A stretch of DNA of 64,000 nt from Bordetella sp. LUAb4 (lineage in GTDB: Bacteria > Pseudomonadota > Gammaproteobacteria > Burkholderiales > Burkholderiaceae_B). Position 1 is the stretch's first letter. Each line of letters opens with the position of its first letter. The notes below the pieces were generated by a model. The model was not told where the DNA came from. It saw nothing but the letters and a program-made list of their open reading frames with translations, and did no database searches. The stretch lies in NCBI RefSeq assembly GCF_021325795.1, contig NZ_JAHPZX010000002.1:620001-684000 (forward strand), written 5' to 3'. Position numbers and translations under genes: made by a program. Below, one piece after another: positions 54,102 through 62,918 of the stretch.

Positions 54102-55034
54102 ATGTTAGAAATTCGCCACCTTGAAACGCTGGCCGCCATCCGTGATGGGGGCAGCCTGCTGGAGGCCGCGGAGCGGCTGCACCTGACGCAGTCCGCCCTG
54201 TCGCACCAGTTGCGTGAGCTGGAGGCCCGCCTGGGCACGCCCCTGCTGAACCGGCGCACCCGGCCCGCGCGACTGACGACGGCGGGGCTGCGCGTGCTGG
54301 CCCTGGCCGACGACGTCCTGCCGCGCATGCGCGCCACGGAGCGTGAACTGCAGCGGCTGGCCGCCGGACGTACTGGCCGCCTGCATATCGCCATCGACTG
54401 CCATTCCTGCTTCCAGTGGCTGATGCCCGCGCTGGACGCTTTCCGCGCGCAGTGGCCGGAAGTGGCGCTGGACCTGTCGGCGGCGTTTTCCTTCGCGCCC
54501 CTGCCCGCTCTGGTGCGCGGTGACCTGGATTTGGTGATCACTTCGGATCCGCAGCCGCTGGAAGCGCTGGAATACGAGCCGCTGTTCACGTATGAAGTGG
54601 TGTTGGCCATGTCGGAGGCCAATCCTTTGGCTGGCGCACGCCACATACAGCCGGAACAATTGGCCGACCAGATCCTGGTCACCTATCCCGTCGACAAGCA
54701 GCGGCTGGACGTCTTCACGCGATTTCTCGATCCGGCCGACGTGGAACCGGCCGGCGTGCGCAAGGCGGAGTTGACGCCCATCATCGTGCAACTGGTGGCC
54801 AGCAATCGGGGCGTGGCGGCCCTGCCGAACTGGGCATTGACGGAATATTTGGACCAGGGTTGGCTGCGTGTGAAGCCGCTGGGGCCCCAGGGCGTGTGGA
54901 GCACGCTATCCGCGGCCGTGCGGTCCGAGGACATGGATGCGCCCTACATCAAGGACTTCCTGAAGATCGCCAGGGAGGTGTGCTTCCGCAACCTGACGGG
55001 CATCAAGGCAGTACAGCGGGATAGCAAGGGGTAA
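54102..55034 (+). CDS. metR: LysR-type regulator MetR
   Basis: 310 residues. N-terminal winged helix-turn-helix (LEIRHLETLAAIRDGGSLLE, QSALSHQLRELEARLGTPLL), then the periplasmic-binding-like effector domain (AIDCHSCFQWLMPALDAFRA) expected to bind homocysteine. Its position divergent from metE with a perfect MetR box supports the assignment. No clear ribosome binding site precedes the ATG, so translation may be weak. Confidence 0.95.
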   Translation: MLEIRHLETLAAIRDGGSLLEAAERLHLTQSALSHQLRELEARLGTPLLNRRTRPARLTTAGLRVLALADDVLPRMRATERELQRLAAGRTGRLHIAIDCHSCFQWLMPALDAFRAQWPEVALDLSAAFSFAPLPALVRGDLDLVITSDPQPLEALEYEPLFTYEVVLAMSEANPLAGARHIQPEQLADQILVTYPVDKQRLDVFTRFLDPADVEPAGVRKAELTPIIVQLVASNRGVAALPNWALTEYLDQGWLRVKPLGPQGVWSTLSAAVRSEDMDAPYIKDFLKIAREVCFRNLTGIKAVQRDSKG

Positions 55035-55110
55035 TAGATAAGGTAGCCAAGACAAGGTAGCCAGCCGTCACGGCGGTTCAAAGCGACGGGGCGGCGCGCG
55101 ATGCCGCGCT

Positions 55111-55146
55111 GGCTGCGGCTGCGGCTGCGGCTGCGGCTGCGGCTGC
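55111..55146. repeat. 6-bp (GGCTGC) tandem repeat x6 after recX
   Basis: Six perfect copies of GGCTGC begin 4 bp beyond the recX stop, between convergent metR and recX. A perfect hexanucleotide array of this kind is prone to slippage but lies outside coding sequence. Confidence 0.9.
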
Positions 55147-55150
55147 GGCG

Positions 55151-55906
55151 CTATTCTTCATCGTCGTTGCCGCCCAGGATGCGGCGTATGACGTCGCTGG
55201 CGAAGCCGCGCCCCGTCAGGAAGCGGGCCTGCTTGGCATAGGCGGCGCGATCGGCTGGCAGCTCGCCAAAGCGCTTGTCCCACACGGCGCGGGCACGCTC
55301 GTATTCGGTAGCGCGCAGGTTTTCCCGCAACTCGCTCACTTGGCTCTCGTCCACGCCTTTAGCGCGTAACTCCTGCACGATACGAGCCGCGCCCTGACGC
55401 TCGGCACGTCGATGGACCAGGCTTTGCGCGAAGCGCTCGGTGGACAGCCACCCTTCCCGCTCCAGATCGTCGAGCACCTTATTGAGCTCGTCCTCGCTGT
55501 CGGCGTGCGGCTTCAGCTTGCTCGCGATCTCTTTGCGCGCGTAATCGCGGCGGGACAGAAACCCGACCGCACGTGCCTTCAGGCTGGGGCCACGGTGCAT
55601 CTGCGGGCCGGCGGCCTGCGTGGAAGCGGTCGTGCCGTCTTCGGAGGCACCCTTCTCAGTCCAACCGTCTTCGGTCGAATCATCGCGGGCGGCAGGGGTT
55701 CGCGAGCCTGACCGCGTCCCCGGCGATTTCCGCGCCCGGGAGCGCAACTCGGACGTACGGGTGTAGGTGTCGTCAGCGCCATCGTCGGCGCCGCCAGCGC
55801 CCGAGGACTTCCCCCGGGCCAACTGCTCGAAGCCGCCGTCATCATCATCGTCAGCGCCGGACCGACCAGCCCGGCGCGGGCGCGAAGGTCCGGAGCCCCA
55901 GCTCAT
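55151..55906 (-). CDS. recX: RecX regulatory protein with long disordered N-terminus
   Basis: Inhibits or tunes RecA filaments. The RecX core, three-helix repeats, is in the last 150 residues (SLKARAVGFLSRRDYARKEI, DLEREGWLSTERFAQSLVHR, YAKQARFLTGRGFASDVIRR). The first 100 residues are Ser/Gly/Asp/Arg rich and very likely disordered, making the 251-residue product much longer than the usual 150-160. An internal start would be needed to give a standard RecX, and no clear one was seen. It follows recA by 6 nt. Confidence 0.9.
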   Translation of the reverse strand: MSWGSGPSRPRRAGRSGADDDDDGGFEQLARGKSSGAGGADDGADDTYTRTSELRSRARKSPGTRSGSRTPAARDDSTEDGWTEKGASEDGTTASTQAAGPQMHRGPSLKARAVGFLSRRDYARKEIASKLKPHADSEDELNKVLDDLEREGWLSTERFAQSLVHRRAERQGAARIVQELRAKGVDESQVSELRENLRATEYERARAVWDKRFGELPADRAAYAKQARFLTGRGFASDVIRRILGGNDDEE

Positions 55907-55912
55907 GCTGGA

Positions 55913-56977
55913 TCAATCCTCTTCGGCTTCCGCCTCGCTGGCGGCAAAGGTATTGGCACGAACGACGACACCCTGGTTCTCGCGCACGCGGTTTTCGATC
56001 TCCAGCGCCATTTGCTTGTGCTCTTTCAAGTACTCGCGCACGTTGTCCTTGCCCTGGCCGATGCGTTCGCCGTTGTAGCTGTACCACGCACCCGACTTGT
56101 CGACCACGCCCGCCTGCACACCCAGGTCGATGATCTCGCCTTCCCGCGAAATACCCGTGCCGTACATGATGTCGAATTCAGCCTGCTTGAACGGCGGAGA
56201 AACCTTGTTCTTGACGACCTTGACGCGGGTTTCGTTGCCGATGACCTCGTCGCCCTTCTTGATCGAACCGATACGGCGGATGTCCAGGCGCACCGAGGAA
56301 TAGAACTTGAGCGCATTGCCGCCGGTGGTGGTTTCGGGGTTGCCGAACATCACGCCGATCTTCATCCGGATCTGGTTGATGAAGATCACCATGCAGTTGG
56401 TGCGCTTGATCGTGGCGGTGAGCTTGCGCAGGGCCTGGCTCATGAGACGCGCCTGCAGGCCAGGCAGCGAGTCGCCCATTTCGCCTTCGATTTCCGCCTT
56501 GGGCACCAAGGCCGCCACGGAGTCGATGACGATCAGGTCGACCGAACCCGAACGCACCAGTGCGTCGGTGATTTCCAGCGCCTGTTCGCCGGTGTCGGGT
56601 TGCGAAATCAGCAAATCCGTCAGGTTGACGCCCAGCTTGGAAGCATATTGCACGTCGAGCGCGTGTTCGGCGTCGACGAACGCGCAGGTGCCGCCGATTT
56701 TTTGCATTTCAGCGACGACTTGCAAGGTCAGCGTGGTCTTGCCCGACGATTCCGGACCATAGATTTCAACGACACGGCCGCGCGGCAAACCGCCAACGCC
56801 CAAGGCGATGTCCAGGCCCAGCGAGCCGGTGGAGACCACCTGGATATCGTGCGATACCTCGTTGTCGCCGTAACGCATGATCGAACCCTTACCGAACTGC
56901 TTTTCGATCTGCGAGAGCGCGGCGGCCAATGCTTTGGCTTTCTCGGCGGCGGCGCCCTTGCTGTTTTTGTCGTCCAT
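55913..56977 (-). CDS. recA: recombinase RecA
   Basis: An ATP-dependent strand-exchange and SOS co-protease protein, 354 residues. The N-terminus has [13 protein letters not shown]; Walker A is [24 protein letters not shown], the loop L1 region [14 protein letters not shown] and [20 protein letters not shown] are all present. Its promoter region carries a near-match to the LexA box. recX follows in the same transcript. Confidence 0.99.
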   Translation of the reverse strand: MDDKNSKGAAAEKAKALAAALSQIEKQFGKGSIMRYGDNEVSHDIQVVSTGSLGLDIALGVGGLPRGRVVEIYGPESSGKTTLTLQVVAEMQKIGGTCAFVDAEHALDVQYASKLGVNLTDLLISQPDTGEQALEITDALVRSGSVDLIVIDSVAALVPKAEIEGEMGDSLPGLQARLMSQALRKLTATIKRTNCMVIFINQIRMKIGVMFGNPETTTGGNALKFYSSVRLDIRRIGSIKKGDEVIGNETRVKVVKNKVSPPFKQAEFDIMYGTGISREGEIIDLGVQAGVVDKSGAWYSYNGERIGQGKDNVREYLKEHKQMALEIENRVRENQGVVVRANTFAASEAEAEED

Positions 56978-57049
56978 TAGGTGTCCTGTGTGAGTCCGGA
57001 TGTAGCGAATTTGGATTTGGTGAACGCTGAATTATGGCATCCGATTCTA

Positions 57050-57065
57050 CTGTACAAAAACCCAG
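57050..57065. promoter_or_regulatory. near-consensus LexA (SOS) box upstream of recA
   Basis: CTGTACAAAAACCCAG matches the CTGT-N8-ACAG LexA consensus with one mismatch (CCAG for ACAG), about 73 bp before the recA start. The longer half-sites ACTG and CAGT are symmetric. The mismatch should weaken repression. Confidence 0.55.
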
Positions 57066-57259
57066 TGTGACAAGCCCATCCCGATAATCGTGCGCTGTTT
57101 GCCGTTCGGGTGCTGCTCGCGTATTCCCGATATGGGCAAGCCCGGCGCGCCATGCCAGAATCGTGCCGGAAGTGTGGAGATAGACAAAGACCGGGCCACG
57201 AATCCGGTTCCACCCCTGGCTGCGATTTCAAATAACCAACACCCTGCGAGCCCGGTTCC

Positions 57260-57949
57260 ATGCGTATTTTGATTGCTGAAGACGACAGCATCCTGGCTGA
57301 CGGCTTGTCACGCTCGTTGCGCCACGGCGGCTATGCGGTGGACGCCGTGCGCGACGGCATGGCCGCCGACCTGGCGCTGACCGCGCAGGCCTTCGACCTG
57401 CTGATCCTCGACCTGGGCCTGCCACAGTTGGCCGGCCTGGAAGTCCTGCGCCGGTTGCGCTCGCGCAATTCCCATCTGCCGGTGCTGATCCTCACCGCCG
57501 CGGACAGCGTGGAGCAGCGCGTCAAGGGCCTGGACCTGGGCGCCGACGACTATATGGCCAAGCCTTTCGCGCTGTCCGAACTGGAGGCGCGCGTGCGCGC
57601 GCTCACCCGGCGCGGCGCCGGCGGCGGCGCCACGCTGGTGCGCCACGGCCGGCTGGTGTTCGACCAGACTGGCCGCGTCGCCATGGTCGATGAACAGACG
57701 CTGGATCTGTCGGCGCGCGAAGTCAGCCTGCTGGAAATCCTGTTGATGCGCAGCGGCCGCATGGTCAGCAAGAACCAATTGGTGGACCACCTGTGCGAAT
57801 GGGGCGAGGAAGTCAGCACCAACGCCATCGAAGTCTACGTGCATCGCCTGCGCAAGAAGCTCGAACCCAGCGGCGTGAAGATCATGACGGTGCGCGGCCT
57901 GGGCTATTGCCTTGAACGGGAACCCGGTGCGAGCTTTCTTTCGAACTGA
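57260..57949 (+). CDS. OmpR-type response regulator (TctD-like)
   Basis: 229 residues. Receiver domain with the acidic pair EDD at 7-9, phospho-acceptor D51 in LLILDLGLP, LTAADS and Lys in DDYMAKPF, then a winged helix ending TVRGLGYCLE. Overlaps the kinase gene by about 23 nt. Most similar in layout to the tricarboxylate regulator TctD/BctD or QseB; the tctCBA transporter genes are not adjacent, so the ligand is open. Confidence 0.9.
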   Translation: MRILIAEDDSILADGLSRSLRHGGYAVDAVRDGMAADLALTAQAFDLLILDLGLPQLAGLEVLRRLRSRNSHLPVLILTAADSVEQRVKGLDLGADDYMAKPFALSELEARVRALTRRGAGGGATLVRHGRLVFDQTGRVAMVDEQTLDLSAREVSLLEILLMRSGRMVSKNQLVDHLCEWGEEVSTNAIEVYVHRLRKKLEPSGVKIMTVRGLGYCLEREPGASFLSN

Positions 57950-59465
57950 ATCGCCCTCGACGACCCCGCTGAACCAGGAAGCGCTGGAGGTCGTGCGCGC
58001 GGGCGCGCGCGGCCCCAGCTTCCGCCCTCCGCGCCGTTCCCTGCTGGGCGAAATACTCGACTGGATGCTGGCGCCGCTGTTCCTGCTGTGGCCGATGAGC
58101 GTCGCCATCACCTATGTGGTGGCGCAGCACATTGCCGATGTCCCCTACGACCGCTCGCTGGCCAACACGGTCAACCTGCTGGCCCATCAGGTGCGCGTGG
58201 TGGACGGCAAGCCGGCCTTGCCCATGAACGACACGCTGCGGCAGGCCTTGCGCGCCGACGAAACCGCCAGCCAGTTCTGGCTGGTGGTCGACAGCCAGGG
58301 CCGGTACGTGGCGGGAGATCGTGGCCTGCCCCTGCCCAAGGCCGCCAGCACCGCGGAACCCGGCGTGGTCCGCTTCGACGACGACAGCTTGCGCGGCTTC
58401 GCCATCCGGGTGGCCTACACGCGGGTGGATCCGCGCAGCCAGGCAGGTGCCCAGGACGTCGGCCCCGTCACCGTGATGGTGGCCGAAACCGGTGAAAAGC
58501 GCGCGCAGTTGGCCAACGAGATCATCAAGGGGGTCATCATTCCCCAGTTCGTGGTGCTGCCGATCGCGGTGCTGCTGGTGTGGTTTGGCCTGTCGCGTGG
58601 CGTGGCACCGCTGAACGCATTGCAGCAGCGCCTGCGGGCGCGCCGGCCCGACGACTTGTCGCCTATCGACGACCGTGCCGCGCCCACCGAGATCGCGCCC
58701 CTGGTCGGCGCCATCAACGACCTGTTGGACCGCCTGTCGGCCACGGTGCAGACTCAGCGACGTTTCGTCGCCGACGCCGCGCACCAGTTGAAGACGCCGC
58801 TGGCGGGCCTGCGCACCCAGGCCGAACTGGCCCTGCGCGATGCCAGCGCCGACGAAATGCAGGCCAGCCTGCGCCAGCTGGTGACCGGATCCGAACGCGC
58901 GACCCGCTTGGTGAATCAGCTGTTGCTGCTGGCCCATGCCGAAAATCCCGCTGCCGTCGGCATGACGCCCATCGACCTGGCCGATGTGGCACGCGAGCAC
59001 ACCACGCAATGGGCGCCGCAGGCCTTGTCCCTGCGCACCGATCTCGGCTTCGAGGATCCGGACGGCGTGGTCCCCATCGCGGGCAATCCCATCCTGCTGG
59101 GCGAGTTGCTCAACAACCTGCTCGACAACGCCCTGCGCTACACGCCGCGCGGCGGCCGCATCACCGTACGGGTGCGCCGCCACGAAAATTACGCCGTGCT
59201 GGACGTCGAGGACTCCGGCCCCGGCATCGCCGTAGCCGAACGGGAACGCGTCTTCGACCGCTTCTACCGCGTGCTGGGCACCCCGGCCGATGGCAGCGGC
59301 CTGGGCCTGGCGATCGTGCGGGAGATCGCCGGCAAGCATGACGCCGTGGTGACCATTTCGGATAACACCGACGGCACCGGTCTTGAGCGCGCCACGCCGG
59401 GTACCCGCTTCACGGTGACCTTTCCCCTGGGACCATCTTTACACAAAGATACACTTTTCAAATGA
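57927..59465 (+). CDS. sensor histidine kinase (TctE-like)
   Basis: About 512 residues with a GTG start at 57927; a TTG at 57912 would add five residues. Two membrane helices flank a periplasmic domain of about 150 residues resembling the 2CSK_N/TctE sensor (MSVAITYVVAQHIADVPYDR starts it). HisKA has FVADAAHQLKTPLAGLRTQA with the phospho-His; the ATPase shows NNLLDNALRYTPRGG, DSGPGI and GSGLGLAI. It is coupled to the response regulator. The MHS transporter follows 127 bp later and may be its target. Confidence 0.9.
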   Translation: MRAFFRTESPSTTPLNQEALEVVRAGARGPSFRPPRRSLLGEILDWMLAPLFLLWPMSVAITYVVAQHIADVPYDRSLANTVNLLAHQVRVVDGKPALPMNDTLRQALRADETASQFWLVVDSQGRYVAGDRGLPLPKAASTAEPGVVRFDDDSLRGFAIRVAYTRVDPRSQAGAQDVGPVTVMVAETGEKRAQLANEIIKGVIIPQFVVLPIAVLLVWFGLSRGVAPLNALQQRLRARRPDDLSPIDDRAAPTEIAPLVGAINDLLDRLSATVQTQRRFVADAAHQLKTPLAGLRTQAELALRDASADEMQASLRQLVTGSERATRLVNQLLLLAHAENPAAVGMTPIDLADVAREHTTQWAPQALSLRTDLGFEDPDGVVPIAGNPILLGELLNNLLDNALRYTPRGGRITVRVRRHENYAVLDVEDSGPGIAVAERERVFDRFYRVLGTPADGSGLGLAIVREIAGKHDAVVTISDNTDGTGLERATPGTRFTVTFPLGPSLHKDTLFK

Positions 59466-59592
59466 CGTCTTATAAAAACGTCAGTCCCTCGTCAGCCTCT
59501 GGTCCTAACTTGCAGCCTAACCCGGATTGATAACCATCGACCGGGAGAAAGAGCACGGCGCCCGATCGCCGGCCACCCTTCGAGGAGACATC

Positions 59593-61275
59593 ATGAACAC
59601 CACACCTATGCCGCGCGCAGGGGGAGGGGCTGCGACCCCCCCCATGACCCGCAACGAACGCAAAGTGATTTTTGCGTCGTCGCTGGGCACTGTTTTCGAG
59701 TGGTACGACTTTTATCTGTACGGCTCGCTGGCGCCCATCATCGCCATGCACTTCTTTTCGGGGGTCAATCCGACGGCGGGCTTCATCTTCGCTTTGCTCG
59801 CCTTCGCCGCGGGCTTCGCGGTGCGCCCCTTCGGCGCGTTGGTGTTCGGCCGGCTGGGCGATCTGGTCGGGCGTAAGTACACCTTCCTGGTCACCATCGT
59901 CATCATGGGCCTGTCCACCTTCCTGGTGGGCTTGCTGCCCAGCTACGGATCCATCGGCATCCTGGCACCTGTCTGCCTGATCGTGCTGCGGCTGCTGCAA
60001 GGTCTGGCGCTGGGTGGCGAGTACGGCGGCGCGGCCACCTATGTGGCCGAACACGCACCGATGGGCCGGCGCGGCTTCTACACCAGCTGGATCCAGACCA
60101 CCGCGACGCTGGGCCTGTTCCTGTCCCTGCTGGTCATCCTGGGCGTGCGCAGCTACGCCGGCGAGGAAGCCTTCCGCGACTCCTGGGGCTGGTGGCGCGC
60201 GCCGTTCCTGCTGTCCTTCGTCCTGCTGGCGATTTCGGTGTGGATCCGCATGCAGTTGAGCGAATCGCCCACCTTCCAGCGCATGAAGGAAGAAGGCAAG
60301 GGTTCGAAGGCGCCGCTGACCGAATCGTTCGGCCAATGGAAGAACCTCAAGGTCGTCATCCTGGCTTTGCTGGGCCTGACCGCCGGCCAGGCCGTGGTCT
60401 GGTACACGGGGCAGTTCTACTCCCTGTTCTTCCTGACGCAGACGTTGAAGGTCGACGCCAACACCGCCAACATCATGATCGCGGTGGCGCTGTTGCTTGG
60501 TACGCCCTTCTTCGTGATCTTCGGCTCACTGTCGGACCGCATCGGCCGCAAGCCCATCATCATGGCGGGCTGCCTGATCGCGGCGCTGACCTACTTCCCC
60601 ATCTTCCAGGGCATCACGCACTTCGCCAACCCGGCGCTGGAAAAGGCACAGGCCAATGCACCGGTGACGGTGTTCGCCGACCCGGCCACGTGCTCCTTCC
60701 AGTTCAACCCGGTGGGAACGTCATCGTTCACCAGCTCCTGCGATGTGATCAAGTCCTTCCTGGCGCGCAACTCGGTCAACTACAAGAACGAGGCCGCGCC
60801 CGCGGGCTCGGTGGCCAAGGTGCGCATCGGCAATGACGAATTCACCTCGTTCGAAGGGGCCGGCGTGCCGACGGCGGACTTCAAGGCCAAGGTCGCCGAC
60901 ATGGACAAGACGCTGACGGCGGCGATCCGTGCCCACGGCTATCCCGCCAAGGCCGATCCCGCGCAGGCAAACAACGTCATGACCGTGGTGTTGCTTACCA
61001 TCCTGGTGATCTACGTGACCATGGTGTACGGCCCCATCGCCGCCATGCTGGTGGAGATGTTCCCGACCCGCATCCGCTATACGTCGATGAGTTTGCCCTA
61101 TCACATCGGCAACGGCTGGTTCGGCGGCTTCCTGCCTCCCCTGGCCTTCGCCATCGTGGCCGCGACCGGGAACATTTATGACGGCTTGTGGTACCCCATC
61201 GTCATCGCCGCGATGACCCTGGTCATCGGCACCCTGTTCATCCGCGAAACCAAGGATGTCGACCTGAACGACTGA
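59593..61275 (+). CDS. MHS-family (MFS) transporter with long periplasmic insert
   Basis: 560 residues from the ATG at 59593, which has GAGGAGA upstream. The metabolite:H+ symporter pattern is clear: GTVFEWYDFYLYGSLAPIIA, RPFGALVFGRLGDLVGRKY, RLLQGLALGGEYGGAATYVA, and the second half GSLSDRIGRKPIIMAGCLIA. An insert of about 115 residues sits between helices 8 and 9, with two Cys in CSFQFNPVGTSSFTSSCD that could form a disulfide on the outside. This insert occurs in one subgroup of MHS proteins. Substrate likely a carboxylate, inferred from the TctDE-like neighbours only. Confidence 0.9.
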   Translation: MNTTPMPRAGGGAATPPMTRNERKVIFASSLGTVFEWYDFYLYGSLAPIIAMHFFSGVNPTAGFIFALLAFAAGFAVRPFGALVFGRLGDLVGRKYTFLVTIVIMGLSTFLVGLLPSYGSIGILAPVCLIVLRLLQGLALGGEYGGAATYVAEHAPMGRRGFYTSWIQTTATLGLFLSLLVILGVRSYAGEEAFRDSWGWWRAPFLLSFVLLAISVWIRMQLSESPTFQRMKEEGKGSKAPLTESFGQWKNLKVVILALLGLTAGQAVVWYTGQFYSLFFLTQTLKVDANTANIMIAVALLLGTPFFVIFGSLSDRIGRKPIIMAGCLIAALTYFPIFQGITHFANPALEKAQANAPVTVFADPATCSFQFNPVGTSSFTSSCDVIKSFLARNSVNYKNEAAPAGSVAKVRIGNDEFTSFEGAGVPTADFKAKVADMDKTLTAAIRAHGYPAKADPAQANNVMTVVLLTILVIYVTMVYGPIAAMLVEMFPTRIRYTSMSLPYHIGNGWFGGFLPPLAFAIVAATGNIYDGLWYPIVIAAMTLVIGTLFIRETKDVDLND

Positions 61276-61356
61276 TGGATAGCCAGGCCACGGCACCCTG
61301 AGTGCCGTGCGCCTACGTCCCCTGCTGGGCAGGATGCTGCACCTGCCTGGCCTTGG

Positions 61357-61383
61357 AAGCTCCCCCTGTGGGAGCTTTTTTTT
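61357..61383 (+). terminator. terminator of the MHS transporter gene
   Basis: 8-bp stem (AAGCTCCC / GGGAGCTT) with a 5-nt loop and an eight-base T run on the plus strand, about 80 bp past the stop. Confidence 0.9.
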
Positions 61384-61413
61384 ATGCCAGTTGCCGTACG
61401 GACAAGGCGACAC

Positions 61414-61446
61414 AAAAAAAAACGGCCCGCCTATCAGGCAGGGCCG
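61414..61446 (-). terminator. terminator of the small membrane protein gene
   Basis: Nine-pair stem with one bulge (CGGCCC.GCC / GGC.GGGCCG) and a nine-base T run on the minus strand. It is 180 bp past the nearest minus-strand stop (61626). Confidence 0.8.
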
Positions 61447-61499
61447 CTACGGGAGCACACGATGTCGCGCTGTTTTAAGGCTCGCGGGGAGCGCGGCAT

Positions 61500-61609
61500 C
61501 GGTGTCAGAGGGCGTTCATGCAGTCAGGGGACAGGGGGATCAATCATCCTCTGACGGATTGCATAACCGTCTTCCGAGCCGGCAGTCTAAGTGCCCACCT
61601 CTGACACCG
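61500..61609. repeat. 12-bp perfect inverted repeats flanking 86 bp
   Basis: CGGTGTCAGAGG (61500-61511) and CCTCTGACACCG (61598-61609) bound an 86-bp segment without a gene. The size and perfect ends recall a miniature element or insertion-sequence scar, although no target-site duplication is obvious. It lies between the small membrane gene and its terminator. Confidence 0.45.
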
Positions 61610-61625
61610 TCCTGAAAAATGCCAT

Positions 61626-61844
61626 TTACTTTCTCATGCCGGCGCCAACCACCACCACGCCGACGACGATGGCGGCGATACCTGCCCAGCCAGGAATGGG
61701 CACCGACTTCTCCGTTTCCGCGGTCGCCTTGACCGACCCGATCTGCAGCACGGTGTCTTCCGATTTGTAGCTGAAGCCCCGGTAGACCAGGGCGGCGATA
61801 CCCAGCACGATCAGCAGGGCGCCAATGATGGTCGTGGATTTCAT
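61626..61844 (-). CDS. small two-helix membrane protein (72 aa)
   Basis: 72 residues: helix 1 (TTIIGALLIVLGIAALVYRG), a short periplasmic or cytoplasmic loop rich in Lys/Glu/Thr, and helix 2 (WAGIAAIVVGVVVVGAG), ending MRK. It resembles a common family of proteobacterial small membrane proteins of unknown role. A far-downstream terminator ends its transcript. The GAGGACCACC before the ATG supports the start. Confidence 0.75.
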   Translation of the reverse strand: MKSTTIIGALLIVLGIAALVYRGFSYKSEDTVLQIGSVKATAETEKSVPIPGWAGIAAIVVGVVVVGAGMRK

Positions 61845-61984
61845 GGTGGTCCTCGCTTAAGGATGAGAAGAGATGGGCGGAACATACCGCGTGCCATTTG
61901 GCGCGTCAGTGACAGAACGTGTCCTGTGTCATGATCGGCGACAAGGCCCATGTCGTATAGAATCCACCCTTTTGCCCCGACGCC

Positions 61985-62887
61985 ATGTGGTTCAAGAATC
62001 TAAAGATCTACCGTCTCTCCGCGCCCTGGACCGTCTTGGGCGACGCACTGGAAGACGCGCTCGCCAAGCACGCCTATCAGGGCGGCAATAACCTGGAAAT
62101 GCAGAGCCTGGGCTGGATTGCCCCGCGCGAAAACGGCGGCCTTGCGCACGTCGTCAACGGCCAGATCCTGCTGTCGCTGCGGGCCGAAAAGAAGCTGTTG
62201 CCGGCCACCGTCGTCAATCAGGTGACCAAGGCGCGCGCCCAGGAAATCGAGGAGCAGCAAGGCTATAAGCCGGGCCGCAAGCAGATGAAGGAAATCAAGG
62301 AGCGCGTCACCGACGAGCTGCTTCCCAAGGCTTTCAGCATCTATCGCGACACCCGCGTCTGGATCGATCCGAAAAACCATTGGCTGGTGATAGACGCCGC
62401 CGCCTCGGCCAAGGCCGACGAGGTGCTTGGCCTGCTGGCCAAGAGCATCGATCCCTTCCCGGTCGAGGGCCTGTACGTCAATCAATCGCCTGCTTCGGCC
62501 ATGACCGGCTGGCTGGCGTCTGATGAAGCGCCGTCGAACTTCAGCATCGACCAGGACACCGAACTGAAATCGTCCGGTGACAGCGGCGCGGCGATCCGCT
62601 ACGTCAAGCACTCGATCGATACCGATGACGTGCGTCGCCATATCCAGAATGGGAAGCAGTGCACCCGTTTGGCCATGACGTGGTCCGACCGCATTTCCTT
62701 CGTCCTGACCGAAGGCCTGGACGTCAAGCGCGTGTCGCCGCTGGATGTACTCAAGGAGAACACCGACGCGATGGCGCAGAACGACGACGAGAAGTTCGAT
62801 TCCGACATGGCCTTGATGACGGGCGAATTGGCCAAGCTGATGGCCGAGATGGTGGAAGCACTGGGCGGCGAGAAGAAAGGGATTTGA
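61985..62887 (+). CDS. rdgC: recombination-associated protein RdgC
   Basis: A ring-shaped DNA-binding protein that limits RecA loading. 300 residues, the family length. The N-terminus [15 protein letters not shown] and the regions [40 protein letters not shown] and [20 protein letters not shown] match the family. Transcribed alone, divergent from the small membrane gene. Confidence 0.95.
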   Translation: MWFKNLKIYRLSAPWTVLGDALEDALAKHAYQGGNNLEMQSLGWIAPRENGGLAHVVNGQILLSLRAEKKLLPATVVNQVTKARAQEIEEQQGYKPGRKQMKEIKERVTDELLPKAFSIYRDTRVWIDPKNHWLVIDAAASAKADEVLGLLAKSIDPFPVEGLYVNQSPASAMTGWLASDEAPSNFSIDQDTELKSSGDSGAAIRYVKHSIDTDDVRRHIQNGKQCTRLAMTWSDRISFVLTEGLDVKRVSPLDVLKENTDAMAQNDDEKFDSDMALMTGELAKLMAEMVEALGGEKKGI

Positions 62888-62918
62888 GCAGGACGGGGCT
62901 TGATTGCCCCACCCACGC

